Positions 16,187 through 25,313 of a DNA stretch of 64,000 nucleotides are shown here, piece by piece. Origin of the DNA: Clostridiaceae bacterium (GTDB lineage Bacteria; Bacillota; Clostridia; Oscillospirales; Acutalibacteraceae); NCBI GenBank assembly GCA_016285645.1, contig JAEERC010000048.1, positions 1-64,000 on the forward strand. Direction: 5' to 3'. Every line of letters starts with the position of its first letter. The first letter of the stretch is position 1. The notes beneath the pieces were generated by a model, which saw only the letters and a list, made by a program, of their open reading frames with translations, was not told where the DNA came from and searched no databases. Both the position numbers and the translations under genes were made by a program.

Positions 16187-16272
16187 GGTTTTTCCATCCT
16201 TTTTTTTAGACTCGCTATTCAGGGGCAACATAAAGTTTTATGGGGGAGTTACCCCCGCCCGTAATAAGCGGC
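16187..16272 (-). promoter_or_regulatory. 5' leader of the rplU operon with a G/C hairpin
   Basis: The leader contains GGGGGTAACTCCCCC (GGGG/CCCC stem) about 60 nt before the start. Autoregulatory L21 leaders are known in Firmicutes. Whether this is one cannot be settled by eye. Confidence 0.4.
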
Positions 16273-16279
16273 ATGAAGA

Positions 16280-16308
16280 ATTATAGCACAGCAGTCAAGC
16301 CGTGTCAA
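16280..16308 (-). promoter_or_regulatory. Sigma-A promoter of rplU-prp-rpmA
   Basis: Leftward TTGACA (16303-16308), 17-nt spacer, TATAAT (16280-16285). Both hexamers are perfect, as expected for a ribosomal-protein operon. Confidence 0.93.
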
Positions 16309-16325
16309 ATACTTTTTTATTTTTA

Positions 16326-17177
16326 TTATAATAAATTATTCTGTGCCTTCGCGGCGGTCAGCGTGTTTTCCATAAGCATTGTGATTGTCATGGGTCCTAC
16401 GCCGCCGGGCACGGGTGTGATTTTTGAGCAGTGCGGAGCGACCTTTTCAAAATCAACATCGCCGCAGAGTTTGCCCTCGCTGTTTCTGTTCATTCCCACA
16501 TCGATAACTACCGCGCCCTCTTTTACCATATCCTCAGTTACGATATCCGGCTTGCCGACGGCGGAAATGAGGATGTCCGCCTGCCTTGTAACGGACGGCA
16601 GATCAACGGTTTTAGAGTGGCAGACAGTGACTGTGGCGCTGTGATTCAAAAGGAGCATCGCCATCGGCTTGCCGACTATGTCGCTGCGCCCGATTATAAC
16701 CGCGCGGCTGCCTTCGATTTTAACTCCCGAAAACTCGAGCATTCTGATTATTCCCGCGGGCGTGCAGGGAAGAATCTCCGTTCTGCCGAGCGATAACTTG
16801 CCGATATTTACCGGGTGGAAGCAGTCAACATCCTTTTCGGGCAGAATGGCGTCTATTACCGCCTGCTTGTCAATCTGCTTGGGCACGGGCATCTGGCAGA
16901 GAATTCCGTTTACCGATTTGTCCGCGTTGAGTTTATCTATCAGGGCAATAAGTTCCTCTGTTGTGGTTTCCTGAGGCAGGGCGTATTCGAGCGAGGTGAT
17001 TCCTACATTCGCGCACGCCTTTTTCTTGTTATTGACATATACTCTCGACGCGGGGTCGTTGCCCACAATTATAACCGCGAGGCAGATTTCGACTCCCTTT
17101 TCCTTAAGCGACTCCACCTCTTTGCCGATGTGGGTGAGAGTAAACGCCTGTATTTCTTTTCCGTTTATAAGTTCCAC
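16326..17177 (-). CDS. folD: Bifunctional methylenetetrahydrofolate dehydrogenase / cyclohydrolase
   Basis: 283 residues from a GTG start at 17177, placed 9 nt after AGGAGG. Upstream in-frame ATGs would run into lgt. Motifs: YVNNKKKACANVGI with the catalytic Lys, GILCQMPVPKQID, PCTPAGIIRMLEF and GRSDIVGKPMAMLLL for NADP binding, and GGVGPMTITMLMENT at the end. The enzyme oxidises 5,10-methylene-THF and hydrolyses methenyl-THF to 10-formyl-THF for purine and formyl-Met synthesis. The start lies 1 nt after the lgt stop, so it is the last gene of the lon-to-folD leftward run. Confidence 0.96.
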   Translation of the reverse strand: MELINGKEIQAFTLTHIGKEVESLKEKGVEICLAVIIVGNDPASRVYVNNKKKACANVGITSLEYALPQETTTEELIALIDKLNADKSVNGILCQMPVPKQIDKQAVIDAILPEKDVDCFHPVNIGKLSLGRTEILPCTPAGIIRMLEFSGVKIEGSRAVIIGRSDIVGKPMAMLLLNHSATVTVCHSKTVDLPSVTRQADILISAVGKPDIVTEDMVKEGAVVIDVGMNRNSEGKLCGDVDFEKVAPHCSKITPVPGGVGPMTITMLMENTLTAAKAQNNLL

Positions 17178-17178
17178 G

Positions 17179-18234
17179 TCAGATATCCTCCTGAGGGTTT
17201 TCCGCTTCTTCGTCATCGGTTTCTTCGGCGGCTGGTTCTTCCTCAACCGCTTGAGTTATTTCTTCTTTCTCGGGGGTTTCCGCCTGCTCTTTTGCTTCGA
17301 GAGCCTGCTTTTTCAATTCCTCTTCGAGGAAATAATCCACACCGTCAATCGGCTTCGGATTCTTTGTGTATTTAATCCACAGTAATATAAGCGCGACGGC
17401 GCAGACAACGGCGAGAACAGCCGAAAGCAGCTGCGACGAGCGGATATTTGTGCCGGTTATATAGAGACTGTCTGTGCGCAGGCCTTCAACAACGGTTCTC
17501 TCCGCTCCGTACCACACTCCGTAGCACAGCGCCATCTGACCGCTGAATTTGCGGGCTTTTCTGCAGATGATATAGAGAATTACAAAGCCGATGAGGCACC
17601 AGAGCGACTCGTATAAAAATGTGGGGTGAACATAGCCCGTGGGGTTTACCTGTATGCCCCTCTCTGCGAACTCCGCCTGGTTGACAAGCAGGTATTCCTG
17701 CACTTTGGCGCTCCTCATACCCCAGGGCATATTGGTATTTGTGCCGAACGCCTCCTGGTTTGTGAAATTGCCCCATCTGCCGATTCCCTGCGCGAGCAGA
17801 AGACTCATCGCAATCATATCGAGCAGATTGAAGAAATTCATTTTGCGCACGCGGCAGACGATGTAGGCGGCGAGAACTCCGCCGATTACTCCGCCGTATA
17901 TGGCGAGACCGCCCTCCCAGATTTTCGGGATGTCGGCGAGATGCTTGCCGTAATAATCCCACTGGAAAATAACATAGTAGAGACGGGCGCCGATTATTCC
18001 CGCGACAGTGCCGTAAATGAGCACATCAATCATTTTGTCAATGCTTATTTTCCACACCCACGCTCTTCTGCCGCCGAAAAGCACGGCGAGAGCGAAGCCG
18101 AACGCTATTATTACACCGTACCAGTGAATGGTCAGATGTCTGCCGAAAATGTCAAACTCGGCTAAAACCGAGGCGACATTGAAACTTATCTCGTGTGAAA
18201 AGCCCTTGAAAAATACGGTTGTGTAATCAGACAT
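17179..18234 (-). CDS. lgt: Prolipoprotein diacylglyceryl transferase with acidic C-terminal tail
   Basis: 351 residues. The core has several membrane spans, HWYGVIIAFGF, and the Lgt signature GIGRWGNFTNQEAFG (about 150-164). Lgt transfers diacylglycerol from phosphatidylglycerol to the lipobox Cys of prolipoproteins in the cytoplasmic membrane. The last ~60 residues are a charged, Glu-rich extension (EEELKKQALEAKEQAETPEK, then EEEPAAEETDDEEAE) not required in the core family and presumably cytoplasmic. The start overlaps the yfmH stop by 8 bp. The window has one lipoprotein candidate (2153-2638) and possibly others as substrates. Confidence 0.94.
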   Translation of the reverse strand: MSDYTTVFFKGFSHEISFNVASVLAEFDIFGRHLTIHWYGVIIAFGFALAVLFGGRRAWVWKISIDKMIDVLIYGTVAGIIGARLYYVIFQWDYYGKHLADIPKIWEGGLAIYGGVIGGVLAAYIVCRVRKMNFFNLLDMIAMSLLLAQGIGRWGNFTNQEAFGTNTNMPWGMRSAKVQEYLLVNQAEFAERGIQVNPTGYVHPTFLYESLWCLIGFVILYIICRKARKFSGQMALCYGVWYGAERTVVEGLRTDSLYITGTNIRSSQLLSAVLAVVCAVALILLWIKYTKNPKPIDGVDYFLEEELKKQALEAKEQAETPEKEEITQAVEEEPAAEETDDEEAENPQEDI

Positions 18235-19516
18235 CTTTCTGCTCCTTATTGAGAGGATTGATAACCGAGAGAGCGCTGTATTCGTTCTTTAACTTGCGCA
18301 GTCTTTTGTTTGCGCGTTCAAGGGTAAGCGCCCTGCACGCCTCTATCTCCGCGAAGGGCTTATATCCCGCGAAATGCAGGTTCATAAGCAGATTGGAAAC
18401 ATCCTCAATGCTGTTATATTCCATAATCATTCTGCCGTAAAGCTTGCGCTTCGCGCGCTCGAACGCCTCGGGGTCAAGCCCGGTTTCAATCGCCCTGTCA
18501 ACCGTTTCGCGAAGAATACGCGCGGTCTCTTCCGGGTCGCGGCTGGTGCCGCCGAGCATACATACCGAATAGCCGAAGCCGCTGAAGAACTCGGTCATAA
18601 AGCCCATATCGATAAGCTCCTGTCTGAGCAGGTCGTTATAGACCGGCGAGGTTTTTCCGAAGAGGGTTTCGAGCATAACCTCGGAGGCGATTTCATCCTC
18701 GATTGTAACCTCGGGCTGTTTCAAATCCTCCTTGTAGCCGAGCAGGAACTGCTTTTCCGCTATGCTGAGACTTTCCTCAATATATGTTTTTTCGGGCACG
18801 GGGCTCTCGGGCACAAACTTGCGCTCAATCTTTGAGCCGTTTGCCTTTTCAAGCTTTTCGTCGGCGATTTTCAACACCGCTTCGGTGTCGGCGTTGCCGC
18901 ACACGCAAAGCACCATATTGTTTAGATTATAAAAGTTGTGATAGAGTTTATAGAGAAGGTCGGCATCGATTTCGGCAATGCTCTGCTGAGTGCCTGCTAT
19001 GTCGATGCGCACGGGATGTTCTTTATAGAGGGCGCGCAGAAGGTTGAACATAACCTCCCAGTCCGCGAGATCCTGATACATCCTGATTTCCTGACCGATT
19101 ATGCCCTGCTCCTTTTCAACCGTCTGCTGAGTGAAATAGGGCTTCTGCACAAAGTCGAGCAGTATGCCGAGCGATTCCTCAAAGTTTTCACTGCAGGAGA
19201 AAAGATAGGCGGTACGGTCAAATGATGTATAGGCGTTGGCTGACGCGCCTGTTTTCGCGAACTGCTCGAAGGCGTCAAGTTCCTCGCCCTCGAAAAGTTT
19301 GTGCTCGAGGAAGTGGGCAGTGCCCTCGGGAATGCTCTCGAACTCGCCCTTTTCGTTTTTTACATGGGTGTCAATCGAGCCGTATTTCGTGGCGAAAATG
19401 GCGTAGGTGGTTGAATAGCCGCTTTTGGGCATAACATAGATGTCAAGCCCGGATTTATGCTTTGCGTAAAAGACGCTGTCGCCGAGAAGTTCGTTTCTGA
19501 ATTCCTTAATCTTCAT
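18227..19516 (-). CDS. yfmH: M16-family metallopeptidase, YfmH type (active)
   Basis: 429 residues. The inverted zinc motif HFLEH (68-72) with a downstream Glu marks an active M16 insulinase-like peptidase. Homologues in Firmicutes are annotated YfmH/YmfH and linked to EF-P 5-aminopentanol modification in Bacillus. The ATG at 19516 has a GGAGGGCG Shine-Dalgarno; an upstream in-frame extension lies inside the previous gene. It overlaps yfmF by 11 bp and lgt by 8 bp. The pairing of an active subunit with a motif-less partner (yfmF) is the usual M16B heterodimer arrangement. Confidence 0.88.
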   Translation of the reverse strand: MKIKEFRNELLGDSVFYAKHKSGLDIYVMPKSGYSTTYAIFATKYGSIDTHVKNEKGEFESIPEGTAHFLEHKLFEGEELDAFEQFAKTGASANAYTSFDRTAYLFSCSENFEESLGILLDFVQKPYFTQQTVEKEQGIIGQEIRMYQDLADWEVMFNLLRALYKEHPVRIDIAGTQQSIAEIDADLLYKLYHNFYNLNNMVLCVCGNADTEAVLKIADEKLEKANGSKIERKFVPESPVPEKTYIEESLSIAEKQFLLGYKEDLKQPEVTIEDEIASEVMLETLFGKTSPVYNDLLRQELIDMGFMTEFFSGFGYSVCMLGGTSRDPEETARILRETVDRAIETGLDPEAFERAKRKLYGRMIMEYNSIEDVSNLLMNLHFAGYKPFAEIEACRALTLERANKRLRKLKNEYSALSVINPLNKEQKDV

Positions 19517-20789
19517 TGTTTTCGCCCTCCTGTGTTTCGGCTGACAGCATATATACCGCCTCAAGACTCAGGCGCTTCGCCGCGGCGCAGACCTCGTCCT
19601 TTGTAACCTTTTCGAGTTTCGCAACCTTTTCCTCGGGGGTGACAAGTGTGTCGTCACAGACCTGCGCACCGTACCAGAGGCAGAGTTTCATCGGCTCGTC
19701 CATTGAGAGCCAGCGCTCGCGCATACCCATAAGGGAAGCCGCCATATCCTCGTCGGTGAAATCGCCGTCACGGATTGCCTGAAGCTGTTTGACAATTTCG
19801 GAGGTCGCCTTTTTCTCGTTTTCGGTGTCAATTCCGCAGTCGACGAACACAACGCCCTTGCGGATGTGAAGCTTTGCCCAGCAGTAGTAGCAGAGGCTGA
19901 GTTTTTCACGCACATTGAGGAAGAGTTTTGAATAGACATTGCCGCCGAAGAGGTCAATCATAAGAATTTCGGGATAGTGCATATCGTCTATATCGCTCAT
20001 ACCCGTGCGGAAACCGAGCACAAGTTTGCCCTGATTGACGGGGTATTTTTCCTCAACTCTGCGGAAAGCCCCCGCTTTCTTTCTGTATTCGGTTGTAATC
20101 TCCGCGGGCTCTCTATCGATTTTTGAGAAGCCCTTTTTGAAGATTTTCTCAACGCGCTTGCCGTCCGAGCTGCTGACGCAGGTTATCATTATTCTCGCCG
20201 ACCTGAGAAGGTTCTGCCAGGCGTCGTAAATATCGTCGGGAGTTACCGCCTCGACCTCGGCGCGCTCGCCGTATCTGCTTTTGCCGTACGCCTCGTCCCT
20301 GCAGAGAATCTGCTCGCATCGCACGCCCGCGTAATAGCGCTTGTCGTTTATCTCCTCGTCAATGCGCTGAAGGAGAAGGCGCTTTTCCTCGGCGACGATG
20401 TCGCTGTTGAACTTTCCGTTTTTAAGGTCGGGTTCAAACAGCATTCCGCAGAGAAGGTCGGCGCACTCCGCGCTTATTTTTTCATCCTCCCCGAGAGCGA
20501 AGCGGTCGTCAATGCAGACAGTGCTCAGGGTGAGAAGCTGCGCCTCGCCCGATTTGATGACGGACGCGCCCACACTCGCCCCGTAAAGTTCGCTCAGCCT
20601 GCTGTTGAGCATAACGAAATCGGGGTATTTTTTGCAGGAGTGCTTGAGCACGTTGATAAGCAGAGCGTTGGCGCTCAGATTTGTGCTCATAGGCAGAGCC
20701 ATTGTGACCGCTATGCTGCTGGTTTTGAAGCGGTCGGTCTGCACGGCGTACAGTCTTACGCCCTCTGAAAGAGTTTTTACAGCCGCCAT
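19506..20789 (-). CDS. yfmF: M16-family peptidase-like protein, YfmF type (inactive partner)
   Basis: 427 residues with the M16 architecture, but no HxxEH in the position where its partner has it: the region reads MALPMSTNLSANALLINVLK and then YPDFVMLNSRLSELYGAS. M16B enzymes commonly work as a pair with one catalytic and one substrate-binding subunit, and this is the second kind. It is directly upstream of yfmH, with overlapping ends. In Bacillus the corresponding gene is tied to EF-P modification; the direct substrate is not known to me. The gene lies 32 nt downstream of lysA. Confidence 0.87.
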   Translation of the reverse strand: MAAVKTLSEGVRLYAVQTDRFKTSSIAVTMALPMSTNLSANALLINVLKHSCKKYPDFVMLNSRLSELYGASVGASVIKSGEAQLLTLSTVCIDDRFALGEDEKISAECADLLCGMLFEPDLKNGKFNSDIVAEEKRLLLQRIDEEINDKRYYAGVRCEQILCRDEAYGKSRYGERAEVEAVTPDDIYDAWQNLLRSARIMITCVSSSDGKRVEKIFKKGFSKIDREPAEITTEYRKKAGAFRRVEEKYPVNQGKLVLGFRTGMSDIDDMHYPEILMIDLFGGNVYSKLFLNVREKLSLCYYCWAKLHIRKGVVFVDCGIDTENEKKATSEIVKQLQAIRDGDFTDEDMAASLMGMRERWLSMDEPMKLCLWYGAQVCDDTLVTPEEKVAKLEKVTKDEVCAAAKRLSLEAVYMLSAETQEGENNED

Positions 20790-20821
20790 AATTTCATTCC
20801 CTTCCTGTTTTGATTTAGGGG

Positions 20822-22120
20822 TTAAATATCGTTTTCAACCAGGTTTTCGTAACTTTCGCGTTTAACAACAATTCTCGCCTCGCCGTCCTTTACCATAACA
20901 ACGGGCGGGCGGGGAATTCTGTTGTAGTTTGAAGCCATTGAATAGTTGTAGGCGCCGGTTGAGAGCACCGCGACGATGTCGCCGGGTTTAACGGGCTGAA
21001 CGGGCGTGTTCTCCTGAATGAGGTCTCCGCTTTCACAGCACTTGCCCGCGAGAGTGATTGTAGCGCTTCGCTCCTCGTTCGCCTTGCCGGCGGCTACGAT
21101 TTCGTAATCCGCCTGATAGAGAATATAGCGCGGGTTGTCGCCCATACCGCCGTCAATCGAAACATAGGTGCGTATGCCGGGTATTGTTTTGACAGCGCCC
21201 GCGGTGTAGAGAGTGATGCCCGCGGCGCCCACTATCGCTCTGCCCGGCTCTATGAGAATGAAGGGCACGGGAAGACTGAGCTCGGAGCATTTGCTCTTAA
21301 CCCTTTCGCTTACCGCCTTCATAAAATCGCCGAAGGGCCTGGGTGTGTCTGTTTCGAGATATTTTATGCCGAAGCCGCCGCCCAGATCGAGCTCGGAGAG
21401 CGTCACGCCCGTTTCCGCTTTTATCTGCGAATAGAAGTTGAGCATAACCTCCGCCGCTTCGACAAAGGGGTTAATTTCAAAAATCTGCGAGCCGATGTGG
21501 CAGTGAAGACCGACAAGCTCAAGGTTTTCGTGAGTGAGGGCGAATTTGACCGCCTCAAGCGCCTCCCCCGTTTCAAGGGCAAAGCCGAATTTTGAGTCAA
21601 TCTGACCTGTCTTTATAAAATCGTGGGTGTGAGCGTCAATGCCGGGCTTAATACGCAGAAGCACCGCCTGCTTTTTGCCCGCGTTTTTCGCGATACCGTC
21701 CAGCGTGACAAGTTCGGTGATATTGTCGGCGATTATTCTGCCGACACCCGCCTGCACCGCCTGATTGAGTTCATCGGCAGTTTTGTTGTTGCCGTGAAAA
21801 TAGATTTTTTCGGCGGGGAAACCCGCGCTCAGGGCTGTATAGAGTTCACCGCCCGACACAACATCGAGACCGAGCCCCTCATCCCTGCATATACGGCACA
21901 TCTCCTTGCAGCAGAACGCCTTTGAGGCGTAGAGCACAAGGCCGTTTCCGCCGTAATTGTCGTTTATGGAATTGACAAAATCGCGGCAGTTCTTTCTTAT
22001 CTGCCCCTCGTCAAAAACATAGGCGGGCGTGCCGTAGGTGTTCGCGAGGTCAAGCGTATCGGCTCCGCCGATTGTAAGATGACCTTTCTCATTTACCGAA
22101 ATACAATCCGAAACAAACAT
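20822..22120 (-). CDS. lysA: Diaminopimelate decarboxylase
   Basis: 432 residues from ATG 22120, which follows GGAGAGGAGAG. It has YASKAFCCKEM with the PLP lysine (K67), the GGG-type phosphate loop ELDLGGGFGIKY, and the interface Cys in KCCESGDLI. The enzyme decarboxylates meso-diaminopimelate to lysine. Its presence agrees with the DAP-specific MurE further along, so the peptidoglycan is probably the meso-DAP type. It lies between engB and the M16 pair in a leftward operon headed by lon. Confidence 0.95.
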   Translation of the reverse strand: MFVSDCISVNEKGHLTIGGADTLDLANTYGTPAYVFDEGQIRKNCRDFVNSINDNYGGNGLVLYASKAFCCKEMCRICRDEGLGLDVVSGGELYTALSAGFPAEKIYFHGNNKTADELNQAVQAGVGRIIADNITELVTLDGIAKNAGKKQAVLLRIKPGIDAHTHDFIKTGQIDSKFGFALETGEALEAVKFALTHENLELVGLHCHIGSQIFEINPFVEAAEVMLNFYSQIKAETGVTLSELDLGGGFGIKYLETDTPRPFGDFMKAVSERVKSKCSELSLPVPFILIEPGRAIVGAAGITLYTAGAVKTIPGIRTYVSIDGGMGDNPRYILYQADYEIVAAGKANEERSATITLAGKCCESGDLIQENTPVQPVKPGDIVAVLSTGAYNYSMASNYNRIPRPPVVMVKDGEARIVVKRESYENLVENDI

Positions 22121-22169
22121 TGTTTCTCTCCTCTCCTTTTTATTCCCCTCTTTCATCTATACACACACT

Positions 22170-22751
22170 TTATTGCAGAGATTTTTCTATTATCTCTTTA
22201 AGCCTGTCCGCGCCGAGACCCGTAACGGATGAAAACTCGATTTTTTCGCAGTTGCCGTAAGCGGAAAGTTCCCCTTTGAGCGCTTCGCGGCGGTTGAGGG
22301 TTTCCGTTTTGTTGAGTTTATCGCTCTTTGTGAGGGCAATAGCGAAATTATAGCCGTTGTCACGAAGATAGTCGAGCATAGTTATATCGTCTTTTGTGGG
22401 CGGATGGCGCATATCCACAAGCAGAATCACAAGGCGGATATCCCTGCCCGTTCTGAAATAGCTTTCCATAAGCGATGCCCAGCGCTTTTTTTCGCTGTCG
22501 TTTCGCTTGGCGTAACCGTAGCCGGGAAGGTCGGCGAAAACCGCGCCGTCGCCCTTGTAAAAATTGATTGTTACCGTTTTGCCCGGCACGGAACTGACTC
22601 TCGCCAGATTCTTACGGTTGAAAAGCTTATTGATAAGCGAGGACTTGCCCACATTCGAACGTCCCGCGAACACGATTTCGGGCATTGTTGAAGGCTTCAG
22701 CTGCCCCGCCGTGCCGAAGGATTCGCTGTATTCTATAATGTCAAATCTCAT
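22170..22751 (-). CDS. engB: Ribosome-biogenesis GTPase EngB (YsxC/YihA)
   Basis: 193 residues. The P-loop GRSNVGKSSLI (30-40), G3 motif DLPGYGYAKR and G4 TKSD are intact. YsxC-type GTPases are needed for late assembly of the 50S subunit. The gene is 7 nt downstream of lon; the lon-ysxC pairing is conserved in many Firmicutes, which supports the call. GAGGAAAAA precedes the ATG. Confidence 0.95.
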   Translation of the reverse strand: MRFDIIEYSESFGTAGQLKPSTMPEIVFAGRSNVGKSSLINKLFNRKNLARVSSVPGKTVTINFYKGDGAVFADLPGYGYAKRNDSEKKRWASLMESYFRTGRDIRLVILLVDMRHPPTKDDITMLDYLRDNGYNFAIALTKSDKLNKTETLNRREALKGELSAYGNCEKIEFSSVTGLGADRLKEIIEKSLQ

Positions 22752-22758
22752 TTTTTCC

Positions 22759-25179
22759 TCACTGCGTCATACGGGCGCCCTTGCCGTTTTTCTTTTCGGG
22801 AATGTGCGTTTCAACGATTCTTTCGCCCTCGGGCGCGAGATAGTCGCTGTTCGCGAACGCCTCGCTCCATACGGATTCCACGGTTGATACGGGCACAAAT
22901 TCCACATTCGATTTAACCGCGGGGTCAACCTCGTCAAGGTCGGAAATATTGTCTGTGGGAATAATCACTTTTTTGATGCCCGAGCGGTACGCGGCCATTG
23001 ATTTTTCTTTGAGACCGCCTATGGGAAGCACTCTGCCTCTCAAGGTGATTTCGCCTGTCATCGCTATATCGCCGCGCACCTTCGCGTTGCTGAGCGCGGA
23101 GACAAGAGCCGTGGTTATGGTGACGCCCGCCGAGGGACCGTCCTTGGGCACGGCGCCCTCGGGGAAATGAAGGTGAATATCCTTGCTCTTGTAAAAATCG
23201 GGGTCTATGTTGAGTTTTTTCGACCTTGCCCTTATGCAGCTGAGAGCCGCCTTTGCGCTCTCCTGCATAACATTGCCGAGTGAGCCGGTAAGTTCAAGCT
23301 TGCCGCTGCCGTCGAGTACCGCGCACTCAACAGTGAGCATTTCGCCGCCTACCGTTGTCCACGCGAGGCCGTTCACGGCTCCCACCCTGTCAACGAGGAG
23401 AGAGGAATCGGGCTTGTATTTGACAGAGCCGAGAATCTCCTGAAGGTTTTCGGGCTTTATTGTCATCTTTGTTCCGCCGTTCGCGACATTCACAGCCGCC
23501 TTGCGGCATACGGCGGCAATCTTCTGCTCGAGCAGGCGTACGCCCGCCTCTCTTGTGTAGCCGTCGATGATTGCTCTTAAAGCGGCATCGGTTATGCGCA
23601 GGTCGGACGCCTTGAGCCCGTGGCGCTTCATCTGCTTTTTGATGAGATGCCTTTTCGCTATCTGGAACTTCTCCTCAGCCGTGTAGCTGCCGAGTTCGAT
23701 TATTTCCATTCTGTCAAGCAGCGGCTCGGGAATGTTGTCGCGTATATTCGCGGTTGTTATGAAAAGCACTTTGCTCAAATCAAAGGGCAGTTCTATGTAG
23801 TGGTCGCGGAAGGAGTTGTTCTGCTCGGGGTCGAGTACCTCAAGCAGAGCCGAAGTGGGGTCGCCCTTGTAATCGGACGAAAGTTTGTCAACCTCGTCAA
23901 GCAGAATGAGCGGATTTGATGTGCCCGCCTTCTGCACCGCGTCGATTATTCTGCCGGGCATTGAGCCGATGTATGTTTTGCGGTGGCCTCTTATTTCCGC
24001 CTCATCTTTGACGCCGCCGAGCGACACGCGCACATATTTCCTGCCCATGGCGTCCGCTATGGAGCGCGCCACAGAGGTTTTGCCCACACCGGGAGGGCCC
24101 GCGAGGCAGATAATCTGACCCGTGATATCGGGTGAAAGCTTGCGCACGGCAAGCAGTTCAATTATTCTGTCCTTTACCTTCTCAAGGCCGTAGTGGTCGT
24201 TGTCAAGCACCTTTCTCGCGTGGGTGAGGTTGAGGTTGTCCTTTGAACAGATGCCCCACGGAAGGGCGAGCACCGCTTCTATGTAGTTGCGCTCAACCGC
24301 CGCCTCGGGCGACTGGGGAGAGTACTTTTCAAGACGGGCGCAGGATTTGAAGAGTTTCTGCTTTACCTCATCGGGGGCTTTAAGGTCATAAATCTTCTCC
24401 CTGAACGAGGCGGTTTCGTCCTCATCGGTGTTGCCTAACTCCTCGTTGATGGCGCGGATCTGTTCGTGCAGATAATACTCTCTCTGATTTTCGTCAATGC
24501 GGTCCTGCACCTTGTTCTGTATTTCCATTTCAAGGCCGAGCAGTTCTATTTCACGCTCAAGCAGAACGCACATATCCTCAAGGCGTTTTACGGGGCTCAG
24601 ATTTTCGAGAATAATCTGCCTGTCCTGATACTCGAGCATAATGTTGCCCGCTATAAAATCGGCGAGTTTGCCGGGATTAGTCTCGCGCATGACTGTTGTG
24701 TTTATATCCTGCGGAAGCTGAGGCGCGACATTGCCGTAAACGTCGAACAGTTCCTTGGTATGGCGCACAAGCGCTTCGATATAGGACTTTGAAACGCCCC
24801 TTATGGCGCGCTCCGCCAACGGCTCGCACAACGCGAGCGGGGAACGGCGTTCGTTGATTATTTCGCAGAGTTTTGCCCTGCGAACGCCCTCGACCGCCAC
24901 CTTGACGGGTCCGTTTTCACGGTTTGAGATTTTGAGAATCTGCGACACGGTGGCGATGACGCCGTATTTATAGAGGTCGCTCTGCTTAGGTTCCTCAACG
25001 CCTATATCCTTCTGAGCCACAAGAAAAATCTCGCGACTTGTGCTGTTCATGGCGTTATACACGGCGGCTACGGATTTCGGTCTGCCCACATCAAAATGCA
25101 GGAACATACCCGGGAACACAACAAGCCCCCTGAGCGCCACCATCGGTAATATTTTGTTTTTTTCGGTTGCTTCTGACAT
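22759..25179 (-). CDS. lon: ATP-dependent protease Lon (LonA type)
   Basis: 806 residues in the LonA order: N-terminal substrate domain (LPMVALRGLVVFPGM), coiled-coil region around 190-250, AAA+ module with Walker A GPPGVGKT (361-368) and Walker B LILLDEVDK, and the C-terminal protease with PKDGPSAGVT (Ser683) and GGLKEK (Lys726), the catalytic dyad. It degrades misfolded and regulatory proteins. It is first gene of a seven-gene leftward run (lon-engB-lysA-yfmF-yfmH-lgt-folD). The promoter is strong and overlapped by an inverted repeat; no CtsR box was seen there. Confidence 0.97.
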   Translation of the reverse strand: MSEATEKNKILPMVALRGLVVFPGMFLHFDVGRPKSVAAVYNAMNSTSREIFLVAQKDIGVEEPKQSDLYKYGVIATVSQILKISNRENGPVKVAVEGVRRAKLCEIINERRSPLALCEPLAERAIRGVSKSYIEALVRHTKELFDVYGNVAPQLPQDINTTVMRETNPGKLADFIAGNIMLEYQDRQIILENLSPVKRLEDMCVLLEREIELLGLEMEIQNKVQDRIDENQREYYLHEQIRAINEELGNTDEDETASFREKIYDLKAPDEVKQKLFKSCARLEKYSPQSPEAAVERNYIEAVLALPWGICSKDNLNLTHARKVLDNDHYGLEKVKDRIIELLAVRKLSPDITGQIICLAGPPGVGKTSVARSIADAMGRKYVRVSLGGVKDEAEIRGHRKTYIGSMPGRIIDAVQKAGTSNPLILLDEVDKLSSDYKGDPTSALLEVLDPEQNNSFRDHYIELPFDLSKVLFITTANIRDNIPEPLLDRMEIIELGSYTAEEKFQIAKRHLIKKQMKRHGLKASDLRITDAALRAIIDGYTREAGVRLLEQKIAAVCRKAAVNVANGGTKMTIKPENLQEILGSVKYKPDSSLLVDRVGAVNGLAWTTVGGEMLTVECAVLDGSGKLELTGSLGNVMQESAKAALSCIRARSKKLNIDPDFYKSKDIHLHFPEGAVPKDGPSAGVTITTALVSALSNAKVRGDIAMTGEITLRGRVLPIGGLKEKSMAAYRSGIKKVIIPTDNISDLDEVDPAVKSNVEFVPVSTVESVWSEAFANSDYLAPEGERIVETHIPEKKNGKGARMTQ

Positions 25180-25234
25180 TGCCTTTTCCTTTCAAATATA
25201 TAAAAATACAGTAATTTTAAAGTAGTGAAAATTA

Positions 25235-25269
25235 ATTATATATTAATTTATTAGTATCGTCAATACTAA
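25235..25269 (-). promoter_or_regulatory. lon promoter with an inverted repeat over the -35
   Basis: Leftward TTGACG (25258-25263), 17-nt spacer, TATAAT (25235-25240). The -35 is enclosed in TTAGTAT-cgtca-ATACTAA (25251-25269), a perfect 7-bp inverted repeat that could be an operator. The regulator is unknown. Confidence 0.8.
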
Positions 25270-25300
25270 AAAAACAAAAAGACGGTCATAAGACCGTCCG
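25270..25300 (-). terminator. Terminator of dusB
   Basis: Leftward GACGGTC-ttat-GACCGTC followed by TTTTTG and more T residues. Confidence 0.88.
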
Positions 25301-25313
25301 TATAATGCCGCGG

